Source: Sphingomonas sp. UBA978 (GTDB taxonomy: Bacteria; Pseudomonadota; Alphaproteobacteria; Sphingomonadales; Sphingomonadaceae). From it: DNA of 34,472 bases. Of this stretch, positions 1-7,231 are shown piece after piece. The position numbers and the translations under genes are program-made. The first letter of the stretch is position 1, and every line of letters begins with the position of its first letter. The notes beneath the pieces are model-generated. The model did no database searches, was not told where the DNA came from, and saw only the letters and a program-made list of their open reading frames with translations. The DNA lies in the NCBI RefSeq assembly GCF_002292295.1, contig NZ_DBBS01000021.1, positions 178,104-212,575 on the forward strand. Direction: 5' to 3'.

Positions 1-1094
1 TCGATCGGCAGATAGGGCACTTCCCACAGGGCGTCGTTGCGCGCCGCCTGCGCGGCGAAGCCCTTCTTGATCGCATCCTGATGGCTGCCCGAGAAGGCGG
101 TGAAGACAAGGTCGCCGGCATAGGGGGTGCGCGGGTGGACGGGGATGTTGGTGCAATAATCGACCGTCTTCACGATGGCGTCGATGTCCGACAGGTCGAG
201 GTTCGGCGATACGCCCTGCGTGTACATGTTGAGCGCGACGGTCACGAGGTCGCAATTGCCGGTACGCTCGCCGTTGCCGAGCAGGCAGCCCTCGACCCGG
301 TCGGCGCCCGCCATCAGCCCCAGTTCGGCCGCGGCGACGCCGGTGCCGCGGTCGTTGTGGGTGTGGAGCGAGATCACGACGCAGTCGCGGTTGGGGATGT
401 TGCGGCCGAACCATTCGATCTGGTCGGCATAGACGTTGGGCGTCGCGCATTCGACCGTCGCGGGCAGGTTGAAGATGATCGGCCTGTCGACGGTCGGGCG
501 CAGCACGTCCATCACCGCGGCGCAGACTTCGACCGAGAAATCGAGTTCGGCGGTCGAGAAGGTTTCGGGGCTGTATTCGAAATGCCAGTCGGTGTCCGGG
601 CGCTTCGCCGCCTCGTCGCGCAGCACCTTGGCGCCCTCGACCGCGATCCGCTTCACCTCGTCGCGGGTCATGCCGAACACGATCTTGCGCCATGCCGGCG
701 AGACGGCGTTGTAGAGGTGGACGATACCCTGCTTCGCGCCATCGAGCGAGGCGAAGGTCGTTTCGATCAGGTCGCGGCGCGACTGGGTCAGCACCTGTAC
801 GAACACGTCGTCGGGGATGCGGCCGGTCTTCACCAGCCCGCTGATGAAGTCGAATTCGGTCGCGCCGGCGCTGGGAAAGCCGACCTCGATCTCCTTGAGC
901 CCGGTCTTGACCAGCAGGTCGAAGAAGCGGGTCTTCTTCTCCGCGTCCATCGGGTCGATCAGCGCCTGATTGCCGTCGCGCAGGTCGGTCGACAGCCAGC
1001 GCGGCGCGCGCGTGATGACGTTCGACGGCCAGCGCCGGTCGGGCAGGTCGATGGTGGGGAAGGGGCGGTATTTGGTCGATGGATCGCGGAGCAT
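1..1094 (-). CDS. leuA: 2-isopropylmalate synthase, N-terminal two thirds (cut by window edge)
   Basis: Condenses acetyl-CoA with 2-oxoisovalerate, the first committed step of leucine synthesis in the cytoplasm. The frame starts at ATG 1094 (MLRDPSTKYRPFPTIDLPDR) and stays open to base 1, so about 364 codons are visible and the 3' end lies outside the window. Residues 35-49 hold the DRE-TIM signature STDLRDGNQALIDPM, with metal-binding Asp40. Further on are the metal ligands HTHNDRG and the GNGERTGN loop. The N-terminal extension and the DLRDGNQALIDPM form fit the long class (about 550 residues, yeast and actinobacterial type) rather than the E. coli class. The C-terminal leucine-sensing domain is not visible. 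A possible leader peptide and pairing RNA element lie just upstream (1159-1241). The family call is certain; the subtype is inferred. Confidence 0.95.
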   Translation of the reverse strand, partial: MLRDPSTKYRPFPTIDLPDRRWPSNVITRAPRWLSTDLRDGNQALIDPMDAEKKTRFFDLLVKTGLKEIEVGFPSAGATEFDFISGLVKTGRIPDDVFVQVLTQSRRDLIETTFASLDGAKQGIVHLYNAVSPAWRKIVFGMTRDEVKRIAVEGAKVLRDEAAKRPDTDWHFEYSPETFSTAELDFSVEVCAAVMDVLRPTVDRPIIFNLPATVECATPNVYADQIEWFGRNIPNRDCVVISLHTHNDRGTGVAAAELGLMAGADRVEGCLLGNGERTGNCDLVTVALNMYTQGVSPNLDLSDIDAIVKTVDYCTNIPVHPRTPYAGDLVFTAFSGSHQDAIKKGFAAQAARNDALWEVPYLPI

Positions 1095-1158
1095 GTGTCG
1101 GTCCCGTCTTGGCGCCGCGGACCATCGGGTCACACGCGGCGGGGGTGGCGCTGAAGCG

Positions 1159-1213
1159 TTATCCGGCCCTTAGGGAAGCGTGCAGGAGCAATCGCCGCCC
1201 TAAGGGCGGATAA
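1159..1213 (-). promoter_or_regulatory. Inverted repeat in the leuA leader, possible attenuator
   Basis: Positions 1159-1175 and 1198-1213 are reverse complements over 16 bp with one unpaired base, separated by 22 nt. In the leuA transcript this would be a strong hairpin. The 1195-1209 segment alone is a competing small hairpin (6-bp stem, 3-nt loop), so two mutually exclusive folds are possible. The repeat overlaps the end of a 13-codon reading frame rich in leucine. No U-run follows the second arm, so a classical intrinsic terminator is not evident and the mechanism is inferred. Confidence 0.4.
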
Positions 1214-1241
1214 GTCGCAGCAGGGTGCAGGCGCGCTCCAT
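1200..1241 (-). CDS. Possible leuA leader peptide (13 aa)
   Basis: A 13-codon frame starts at ATG 1241 and reads MERACTLLRLIRP before TAG. It carries three leucines (CTG, CTG, CTT) and one isoleucine within five codons, and its stop lies inside the hairpin region upstream of leuA. This is the arrangement expected of an amino-acid leader peptide whose translation senses charged tRNA-Leu. No good Shine-Dalgarno precedes the ATG, and an in-frame GTG lies farther upstream. The call rests only on composition and position. Confidence 0.4.
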   Translation of the reverse strand: MERACTLLRLIRP

Positions 1242-1399
1242 AGGAGCGGGTTCATGGCCGAGCCGGTCGGACTTGTCCACCCCGGGCGACGGCACGGTGG
1301 CGGGCGCCGTAGCCGTGGTGACCAATGGTTAACCCGCCTGCGGTATCGGCAAGAGGGACGGTCGTTCGTCCCCTTAACCTGTGTTGGGAACGACTTACG

Positions 1400-1795
1400 A
1401 TGCGGCAACTCGTCTATATCAGCAGCATACGGCGTCAGGCGGCGGTCGATCCGGCCGCGATCCTTGCCCAGTCGCGCCGCAACAATGCCGCGGCGGGGAT
1501 CACCGGACTGCTGTTTTTCGACGGCAAGCGGTTTTTGCAGGCGCTGGAAGGCGAGGCGGCGGCGGTCGACGCCACCTTCGCGCGCATCCAGCGGGACGAG
1601 CGGCATCATGCGCTCGTGCTGCTGTCGAGTCGCGATATCGCGATGCGCGAATTCGGCGCATGGGCGATGGCCTATAAGGCGCCGGGCGAAGAGGACGCAT
1701 CGGCGCTCGATCGCGTCGCGCATCTGACCGCCAACGCCGACCCGACGGTGCGCGCCACGTTCGAGGGGTTCGCCAAGGTCCGGCGCGCGGCGTGA
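1400..1795 (+). CDS. Short BLUF-domain blue-light photoreceptor
   Basis: A stand-alone 131-residue BLUF (FAD blue-light sensor) protein in the size range of BlrB and PixD. The chosen ATG gives MRQLVYIS, the usual BLUF N-terminus; an ATG at 1325 in the same frame would add 25 residues of non-domain sequence. Visible photocycle residues are Tyr6, Asn29 and Gln47 (in FLQALEG), with Trp88 and Met90 near the end of the domain. Their spacing matches AppA (Tyr21, Asn45, Gln63, Trp104, Met106) to within one or two positions. No output domain is fused, so it probably signals through a partner protein. It is divergent from leuA, and no partner gene such as an EAL or GGDEF protein is adjacent. Its stop codon lies in the loop of a perfect hairpin shared with the convergent yceI-like gene. 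Confidence 0.93.
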   Translation: MRQLVYISSIRRQAAVDPAAILAQSRRNNAAAGITGLLFFDGKRFLQALEGEAAAVDATFARIQRDERHHALVLLSSRDIAMREFGAWAMAYKAPGEEDASALDRVAHLTANADPTVRATFEGFAKVRRAA

Positions 1796-1808
1796 TGCCG
1801 CGCGCCGG
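1780..1808. terminator. Perfect 12-bp hairpin between convergent genes, possible bidirectional terminator
   Basis: Positions 1780-1791 and 1797-1808 pair perfectly (CCGGCGCGCGGC with its complement) around a 5-nt loop. The loop GTGAT contains the TGA stop of the BLUF gene. There is no T-run on either side, so it is not a classical intrinsic terminator. It may block 3' exonucleases or separate the two convergent transcripts. Confidence 0.45.
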
Positions 1809-1814
1809 CGGGGA

Positions 1815-2417
1815 TCATTGCGCGGCGAAGGCGGCGTTGATGTCGAGCTTCACCGAATCGGCGACGACCGGCGTCGCATAGCCGAGGCCGAAGTCGCTGC
1901 GCTTGATCGTCGCGGTGCCGCGGAAGCCGAAGTTGACCTTCTTGCTCATCGGATTGGTGCCGGCGCCGACGAAGGTCGCGTCGATCGTGACCGGCTTGGT
2001 CTGGTCCTTGATCGTCAGGTTGCCGGTGATCTTCGCGGTGTCGCCGCTGGCGACGACGCCGGTCGAGACGAAGCGCGCGGTCGGATAGGTCGCGGCGTCG
2101 AAAAAGTCCTTCGACTTCAGGTGGCCGGCGAACTGCGCCGAGGTGACCGACAGCTGGTCGATCGCGAAGGTGACGTCGAGCTTGGTCGCGGCGGGCTTGG
2201 CGGGGTCGATCGTCAGCGTGCCGTTCTGCGCGCCGAACTGGCCGCTGAGCATGCTGAACCCCATGTGGTTGAGCGTCCACGTCACCTGCGTGTGCGCGGG
2301 ATCGACCTTGTAGGTGCCGGCGGTGACCGGAGCCTTGCTCTGCGTGCCCGGCAGGCCGGTCTGGGCAATGGCGGGGACCGCCGCGGCGGCGATAAGGGCG
2401 GCGAGAATGAGGCGCAT
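1815..2417 (-). CDS. YceI-family secreted lipocalin-like protein
   Basis: A 200-residue protein of the YceI family, periplasmic beta-barrels thought to bind isoprenoid or other hydrophobic ligands. The N-terminus MRLILAALIAAAAVPAIAQ is a typical Sec signal peptide, and GGAG lies about 10 bases before the chosen ATG. An upstream in-frame ATG would put charged residues ahead of the signal and is less likely. Family features include YKVDPAHTQVTWTLNHMGFS near residue 38, KSKDFFDAATYPTARF in the middle, and a C-terminal part with KVNFGFRGTATIKRSDFGLG. It appears to be a single-gene unit convergent with the BLUF gene. The exact ligand cannot be told from sequence. Confidence 0.92.
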   Translation of the reverse strand: MRLILAALIAAAAVPAIAQTGLPGTQSKAPVTAGTYKVDPAHTQVTWTLNHMGFSMLSGQFGAQNGTLTIDPAKPAATKLDVTFAIDQLSVTSAQFAGHLKSKDFFDAATYPTARFVSTGVVASGDTAKITGNLTIKDQTKPVTIDATFVGAGTNPMSKKVNFGFRGTATIKRSDFGLGYATPVVADSVKLDINAAFAAQ

Positions 2418-2510
2418 GGTGGAAGCTCCGAAGAATTGTTTCGAAGGTTTAGCCATGGCTTGGCGCGCTGAGGAAGCGCTAAAGCCGAAACGGATCGTTC
2501 GTGGGTGCGT

Positions 2511-2597
2511 CGCCCTCACCCTTCGCCGCCTTCGGCGTCTTTCCCCTCCCCCGATGGGAGAGGGAAGGAGGCGCGAAGCGGCGGGAGGGTGAGGGTG
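2511..2597. repeat. Palindromic intergenic repeat (copy behind ilvC)
   Basis: The element begins CGCCCTCACCCTT and ends with the near-inverse GGAGGGTGAGGGTG. An inner hairpin around CCCGATGGGAGAGGGAA resembles the cores in the next gap upstream in the operon (3651-3785). It lies between the ilvC stop and the yceI-like start. The structure suggests a REP/MITE-like family of short non-coding repeats. Confidence 0.65.
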
Positions 2598-2608
2598 AGC
2601 GCCGATCG

Positions 2609-3628
2609 TCAGTTCTTGTCCTTGTCGACCAGCTTGTTGGCGCCGATCCACGGCATCATCGCGCGCAATTCGGTGCCGACCTTCTCGATCGGATGCGCGG
2701 CGGCCTGCTTGCGGCTGGCCTTGAGCTCGGGCTGGCCGGCGCGGTTGTCGAGGACGAAGTTCTTGACGAAGCGGCCCGACTGGATGTCGGCGAGGACGCG
2801 CTTCATTTCGGCCTTGGTCTCGTCGGTAATGATCCGCGGGCCGGTGACGATGTCGCCATATTCGGCGGTGTTGCTGATCGAATAGCGCATGTTGGCGATG
2901 CCGCCCTCATAGAGCAGGTCGACGATCAGCTTGGTTTCGTGGAGGCATTCGAAATAGGCCATTTCCGGCGCGTAACCGGCCTCGGTCAGCGTCTCGAAGC
3001 CCGCCTGGATCAGGTGGGTGATGCCGCCGCAGAGAACGGCCTGCTCGCCGAACAGGTCGGTTTCGCATTCCTCGCGGAAGTTGGTTTCGATGATGCCCGA
3101 ACGGCCGCCGCCGACGCCCGATGCATACGCAAGAGCGACGTCATGGGCGTTGCCGCTGGCGTCCTGATGGATCGCGATCAGGCAGGGGACGCCGCCGCCG
3201 CGGACGTATTCGCTGCGCACCGTGTGGCCGGGGCCCTTGGGCGCGATCATGATGACGTCGATGTCCTGCGGCGGCTCGATCAGGCCGAAGTGCACGTTGA
3301 GGCCGTGTGCGAAGGCGAGCGCGGCGCCGGGCTTCATGTTGCCCTTGAGGTCCGCGTCCCAGATCGCCGCCTGATGTTCGTCGGGGGCGAGGATCATGAC
3401 GATGTCGGCCCATTGCGCCGCTTCCTTGTTCGACAGCACCTTGAAGCCGGCGTCGATCGCCTTCTTCGCGGTCGCCGACCCTTCGCGCAGCGCGATCGCC
3501 ACGTCCTTGACGCCGCTGTCGCGCAGATTCTGCGCATGGGCGTGACCCTGCGATCCGTAACCGACGATCGCGATCTTCTTGTCGGTGATGAGATTCAGAT
3601 CGGCGTCGCGATCGTAATAGACTTTCAT
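2609..3628 (-). CDS. ilvC: Ketol-acid reductoisomerase (NADP+), class I
   Basis: Catalyses the isomerisation and NADPH reduction of acetolactate and acetohydroxybutyrate, the second common step in valine and isoleucine synthesis. The 339-residue length fits the short class I enzymes. The start MKVYYDRDADLNLI is standard, with AGGG about 9 bases upstream. The Rossmann loop IVGYGSQGHAHAQNLRDSG lies at residues 21-39. Later come APKGPGHTVR, the metal-binding segment ETNFREECETDLFGEQ, and ECLHETKLIVDLLYEGG, which supplies the remaining acidic ligands. It is the last gene of ilvB-ilvN-ilvC, 160 bp after ilvN, with a repeat filling the gap. Confidence 0.98.
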   Translation of the reverse strand: MKVYYDRDADLNLITDKKIAIVGYGSQGHAHAQNLRDSGVKDVAIALREGSATAKKAIDAGFKVLSNKEAAQWADIVMILAPDEHQAAIWDADLKGNMKPGAALAFAHGLNVHFGLIEPPQDIDVIMIAPKGPGHTVRSEYVRGGGVPCLIAIHQDASGNAHDVALAYASGVGGGRSGIIETNFREECETDLFGEQAVLCGGITHLIQAGFETLTEAGYAPEMAYFECLHETKLIVDLLYEGGIANMRYSISNTAEYGDIVTGPRIITDETKAEMKRVLADIQSGRFVKNFVLDNRAGQPELKASRKQAAAHPIEKVGTELRAMMPWIGANKLVDKDKN

Positions 3629-3650
3629 GTCATGTCCCTTTGCTATCTCT

Positions 3651-3785
3651 GCCTCTCCCATCGGGAGAGGATACGAAGGCTTGGCAGCGTGCTGCCTAGC
3701 CAGAGTTGGTGAGGGTAGGGGCCGCTACTGCCCTCACCCTTCCGCGACTGCGCCGCTCCCTCCCTCTCCCGACGGGAGAGGGAAT
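3651..3785. repeat. Palindromic intergenic repeat in the ilvN-ilvC gap
   Basis: This occupies nearly the whole ilvN-ilvC gap. It holds two small hairpins, CCTCTCCCATCGGGAGAGG at 3652-3670 and CCCTCTCCCGACGGGAGAGGG near 3763-3782. Between them are inverted GGTGAGGGTAGGG and CTGCCCTCACCC arms. The core resembles the repeat at 2511-2597. It would be transcribed within the operon mRNA and could affect ilvC expression or mRNA stability. Confidence 0.65.
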
Positions 3786-3788
3786 CTG

Positions 3789-4304
3789 CTACGCCGCTTC
3801 CTTGCCGCGGCTGATGGCGACGATGCCGGTGCGGGCGACCTCGATCAGGCCGACCTCGCCCATCAGCTCGACGAACTTGTCGATCTTCTCGATCGAGCCG
3901 GTGACCTCGAACACGAAGCTGCTGGTCGTCGCATCGACGACGCGGGCACGGTAGACGTCGGCGAGGCGCAGCGCCTCGATCCGGTGGTCGCCGGTGCCGC
4001 GCACCTTGATGAGCGCCAGCTCGCGCTCGACGTGCGCACCCTGCGCGGTCAGGTCGGTGACCTTGTGGACCGGCACGAGGCGATCGAGCTGCGCCATGAT
4101 CTGTTCCATCGTCGCCGGCGAGGCGCTGGTGACGATGGTGATGCGGCTGACCGATTTGTCGGCGGTGATCTCCGACACCGTCAGGCTTTCGATATTGTAG
4201 CCGCGCGCGGTGAACAGGCCGGCGATCCGGGCGAGGATGCCCGGTTCGTTGTCGACGATCACCGCCAGCGTATGGCGTTCGGAAGCTTCGGTCTTGATGT
4301 GCAT
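3789..4304 (-). CDS. ilvN: Acetolactate synthase small (regulatory) subunit
   Basis: Regulatory subunit of acetohydroxyacid synthase; it binds valine and stimulates the IlvB catalytic subunit. The protein has 171 residues. An N-terminal ACT domain begins near residue 11 (HTLAVIVDNEPGILARIAGLF), with GYNIESLTVS following. The C-terminal ALS_ss_C domain covers roughly residues 85-165 (ERELALIKVRG, SFVFEVTGSIEKIDKFVELM). The chosen ATG gives MHIKTEASERHTLAV; the open frame extends upstream but only through repeat sequence. It lies 149 bp after ilvB and 160 bp before ilvC. The family call is certain. Confidence 0.97.
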   Translation of the reverse strand: MHIKTEASERHTLAVIVDNEPGILARIAGLFTARGYNIESLTVSEITADKSVSRITIVTSASPATMEQIMAQLDRLVPVHKVTDLTAQGAHVERELALIKVRGTGDHRIEALRLADVYRARVVDATTSSFVFEVTGSIEKIDKFVELMGEVGLIEVARTGIVAISRGKEAA

Positions 4305-4315
4305 GTTCGTCTCTC

Positions 4316-4444
4316 GCTCCCCTCCCTTGCGGGGAGGGGTCGGGGGTGGGTGGCGTCCTGGCGGTGTACGGAGAGCGGGGCGCCACGTTGCGCCGTATCG
4401 CGAGCACTCCACCCACCCCAACCCCTCCCTTGAAAGGGAGGGGC
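4316..4444. repeat. Palindromic intergenic repeat in the ilvB-ilvN gap
   Basis: A composite inverted repeat fills the ilvB-ilvN gap. The left arm near 4318-4353 contains the hairpin CCCCTCCCTTGCGGGGAGGGG followed by GGGGGTGGGTGG. The right arm near 4409-4443 is its mirror, CCACCCACCCC followed by a CCCTCCCTTGAAAGGGAGGG hairpin. The roughly 55 bp between the arms are unremarkable. It is similar in design but not identical to the repeats at 2511 and 3651. Confidence 0.65.
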
Positions 4445-4453
4445 GTGTTTCGG

Positions 4454-6199
4454 TCAGACCAGCGCCTTGGCCTCGTCGTCCATCGTACCCGACACCTCGT
4501 TGGCCTGCAGGATCATGTCGGTGTGCGCCGCGCCTGACGGGATCATCGGGAAGCAGTTCGCCAGCTTGGCGACGCGGCAGTCGACGATGACCGGGCCGTC
4601 ATGGTCGAGCATCGCGGCGATGCCATCGTCGAGCTCGCCCATCGTGTCGATGCGGATGCCCTTCCAGCCATAGGCCTCGCCGAGCTTCACGAAGTCGGGC
4701 AGGCTGTCCGAATAGCTTTCGGCATAGCGGCTCTCATAGGTCAGCTCCTGCCACTGGCGGACCATCCCCATATATTCGTTGTTGAGGATGAATATCTTGA
4801 CCGGCAGCCGGTATTGCGAGGCGGTCGCCAGCTCCTGGATGTTCATCTGGATGCTGGCTTCGCCGGCGATGTCGATGACCAAAGCCTTGGGATTGCCGAG
4901 CTGCGCGCCGATCGCGGCGGGCAGGCCATAGCCCATCGTGCCGAGGCCGCCGCTGGTCAGCCACTTGTTGGGCTTTTCGAACCCGAAATGCTGCGCGGCC
5001 CACATCTGGTGCTGGCCGACCTCGGTCGTGATGATCGGATCGCGGGCGTGCGTCGCCTCCCACAGCGCGCGGATCGCGCGCTGCGGCATGATCGCCTCGC
5101 CGTTTTCCGGGAAGTCGAGGCTCTTGACCGCGCGCCAGCCCTCGATCCGGTGCCACCAGTCGCGCGTATCCGGTTTCGGATGCTGGCGCGATTTCCAGAT
5201 GCGGACCATGTCCTCCATCGCATGGCCGGCATCGGCGATGATCGCGAGGTCGACGCGGACGTTCTTGTTCACGCTCGACCGGTCGATGTCGATATGGACC
5301 TTGCGGCTGTTCGGGCTGAACGCGTCGAGCCGGCCGGTGACGCGGTCGTCGAATCGGCTGCCGATCGCGACGACCAGATCGGCCTGGTTCATCGCCATGT
5401 TCGCCTCGTACGTACCGTGCATGCCGAGCATGCCGAGGAACTGGTCGGACGAGGCGGGGAAACAGCCGAGGCCCATCAGCGTCGAGGTGACCGGCGCACC
5501 GGTGATCCGCGCCAGCTCGCGCAGCAGCTGCGATGCCGCAGGTCCCGCATTGATGATGCCGCCGCCGGTATAGAGGATCGGGCGCTCGGCCGCGGCGAGC
5601 ATGTCGACGACCTGCTCGATCTGCGTCTGCGGCGCCTTCACCTGCGGGCGATAGGTCTTGTGCTGGATCGGACCGGGCTTGGTGTAGCGCGCGGTCGCGA
5701 CCTGCACGTCCTTGGGGATATCGACGACGACCGGACCGGGGCGGCCCGAGGTCGCGATATGGAACGCCTCATGGATCGTGTCGCCGAGCTTCGCCGGGTC
5801 CTTGACCAGATAATTGTGCTTCGAACAGTGGCGCGTGATGCCGACCGTGTCGGCTTCCTGAAACGCGTCGGTGCCGATCAGCGCGGTCGGGACCTGCCCG
5901 GTGATGACGACCATCGGGATCGAATCCATCAGCGCGTCGGTGATGCCGGTGACCGCATTGGTCGCGCCGGGACCGGAGGTGACGAGCACGACGCCCGGCT
6001 TGCCGGTCGAGCGGGCATAGCCCTCCGCCGCATGCGTCGCCGCCTGTTCGTGGCGGACGAGGATGTGCTTCAGCCGTCCCGACCGGAACATGGCGTCGTA
6101 GATCGGCAAGACCGCCCCACCGGGGTAGCCGAACACGACCTCCACGCCGAGATCGCACAGCGCCTCGACCAGGATGTCTGCTCCGCTCTTTTCGCCCAC
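4454..6199 (-). CDS. ilvB: Acetolactate synthase large (catalytic) subunit
   Basis: ThDP- and FAD-dependent enzyme that condenses pyruvate with pyruvate or 2-oxobutyrate, the first common step of valine, leucine and isoleucine synthesis. GTG 6199 was chosen because it gives MGEKSGADILVEALCDLG and has GGAG 7 bases upstream; a GTG at 6223 in frame would add 8 residues. The product has 581 residues. Visible are GYPGGAVLPIYD, catalytic Glu51 in VRHEQAATHAAEGYAR, VTSGPGATN, GGLGTMGYGLPAAIGAQ and the herbicide-site region FILNNEYMGMVRQWQ. The ThDP-metal motif, usually GDGS, reads GEAS at residues 446-449, with Glu in place of Asp. It is the first gene of ilvBNC, 66 bp behind miaA on the same strand, so transcription from miaA may contribute. 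Confidence 0.97.
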   Translation of the reverse strand: MGEKSGADILVEALCDLGVEVVFGYPGGAVLPIYDAMFRSGRLKHILVRHEQAATHAAEGYARSTGKPGVVLVTSGPGATNAVTGITDALMDSIPMVVITGQVPTALIGTDAFQEADTVGITRHCSKHNYLVKDPAKLGDTIHEAFHIATSGRPGPVVVDIPKDVQVATARYTKPGPIQHKTYRPQVKAPQTQIEQVVDMLAAAERPILYTGGGIINAGPAASQLLRELARITGAPVTSTLMGLGCFPASSDQFLGMLGMHGTYEANMAMNQADLVVAIGSRFDDRVTGRLDAFSPNSRKVHIDIDRSSVNKNVRVDLAIIADAGHAMEDMVRIWKSRQHPKPDTRDWWHRIEGWRAVKSLDFPENGEAIMPQRAIRALWEATHARDPIITTEVGQHQMWAAQHFGFEKPNKWLTSGGLGTMGYGLPAAIGAQLGNPKALVIDIAGEASIQMNIQELATASQYRLPVKIFILNNEYMGMVRQWQELTYESRYAESYSDSLPDFVKLGEAYGWKGIRIDTMGELDDGIAAMLDHDGPVIVDCRVAKLANCFPMIPSGAAHTDMILQANEVSGTMDDEAKALV

Positions 6200-6265
6200 G
6201 GTTCGTCTCCACTTGTGTTGCACTGGGTTGCTGGCAGGGGCGGGTAGACGTGCTGCACCGCGGGG

Positions 6266-7231
6266 TCAACCCTGTCCTTGTAACAAACTTGCTATCGAAG
6301 AACGTAATTGGATTGAATCTGTCGTCCTTACCCAGTCGGACGGCGGTTGGTTGCGGAACCATGTGTACTGTCGCTTGGCGTAGCGGCGCGTGTCCAACTG
6401 CACCTGCGCGAGGGCGTCCGCGCGGGAGCAGGCGCCCGAGAGCATCGCGGCGATCGGGGGAACGCCGATCGCGCGGCGGATCGGCGCATCGGTCGTGATG
6501 TCGTCGCGGCCGAGCAGGGTAGCGACCTCCTCGACCGCGCCGCCGGCGAACATCGCTTCGCACCGGGCATCGATGCGGGCGAGCAGAGTGTCGCGATCGG
6601 GCAGCAGGATCGCAGGCGCAATCGCGATGGCATCGCCGATCCCGCCGACGCGCGCCTGCTGCCATACGCCGAGCGGACGGCCGGTCGAGCGCACGACCTC
6701 GAGCGCGCGGGCGACCCGCGTCGTGTCGGCGGGGGCGAGGCGGGCGGCGGCCTGCGGATCCTCGATCGCGAGGCAGCGGTGCGCCTCGGCAACGGGCAGC
6801 GCGCGGACCGCGGCGCGGACGTCCGGATCGATCGCGGGGACGGGGGCGATACCGTCGAGCAAGGTGCGCAGGTACAGGCCGGTGCCGCCGACGAGGATCG
6901 GCAGCCGGCCCGCCTCATGCGCCGCGGCGATGGCGGCGCGCGCCTCGGTGGCCCAGCGCGCGGCGGAATAGCCGGCGTCGGCGGCATCGACATGGCCGAA
7001 CAGGCGGTGCGGCGCCTGCGCCTCCTCTACCGCGTCCGGGCGGGCGGTTAGGACGCGAAGGTCGGCGTAGACCTGGCTGGCGTCGGCGTTGATGACGACG
7101 CCGTCATGGGCCTGTGCCAGCGCGATCGCCGCGGCGGACTTGCCGCTGGCGGTCGGCCCTGCGATGAGCGCCACCGGCAATTTTGGCCCCGGTTTCGGGT
7201 GGGAGGCAGCGATGTTCACGGCGACGCTCAT
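6266..7231 (-). CDS. miaA: tRNA dimethylallyltransferase
   Basis: Transfers a dimethylallyl group to A37 of tRNAs that read UNN codons. The P-loop LIAGPTASGKSAAAIALAQ lies near residues 22-40, followed by INADASQVYADLRVLTARP (DSxQVY-like) and VGGTGLYLRTLLDG in the middle. The C-terminal RRYAKRQYTWFRNQ is a family hallmark. The start is uncertain. ATG 7231 gives MSVAVNIAASHPKPG but has no Shine-Dalgarno; GTG 7219 or a later TTG are possible. With ATG 7231 the gene overlaps the divergent serB start by 20 bp. The frame stays open farther upstream inside serB, but that part has no MiaA character. Length is about 321 residues, normal for MiaA. Confidence 0.94.
   Translation of the reverse strand: MSVAVNIAASHPKPGPKLPVALIAGPTASGKSAAAIALAQAHDGVVINADASQVYADLRVLTARPDAVEEAQAPHRLFGHVDAADAGYSAARWATEARAAIAAAHEAGRLPILVGGTGLYLRTLLDGIAPVPAIDPDVRAAVRALPVAEAHRCLAIEDPQAAARLAPADTTRVARALEVVRSTGRPLGVWQQARVGGIGDAIAIAPAILLPDRDTLLARIDARCEAMFAGGAVEEVATLLGRDDITTDAPIRRAIGVPPIAAMLSGACSRADALAQVQLDTRRYAKRQYTWFRNQPPSDWVRTTDSIQLRSSIASLLQGQG

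Noticed and set aside
4601..6247. Long open frame opposite ilvB (about 548 codons)
   Set aside because: It is an antisense shadow produced by GC-rich codon bias; the product is Arg/Asp-rich with no domain, and ilvB on the other strand is certain.
6200..6265. Attenuator or leader peptide before ilvB
   Set aside because: No branched-chain-rich short frame or convincing competing hairpins were found between miaA and ilvB.
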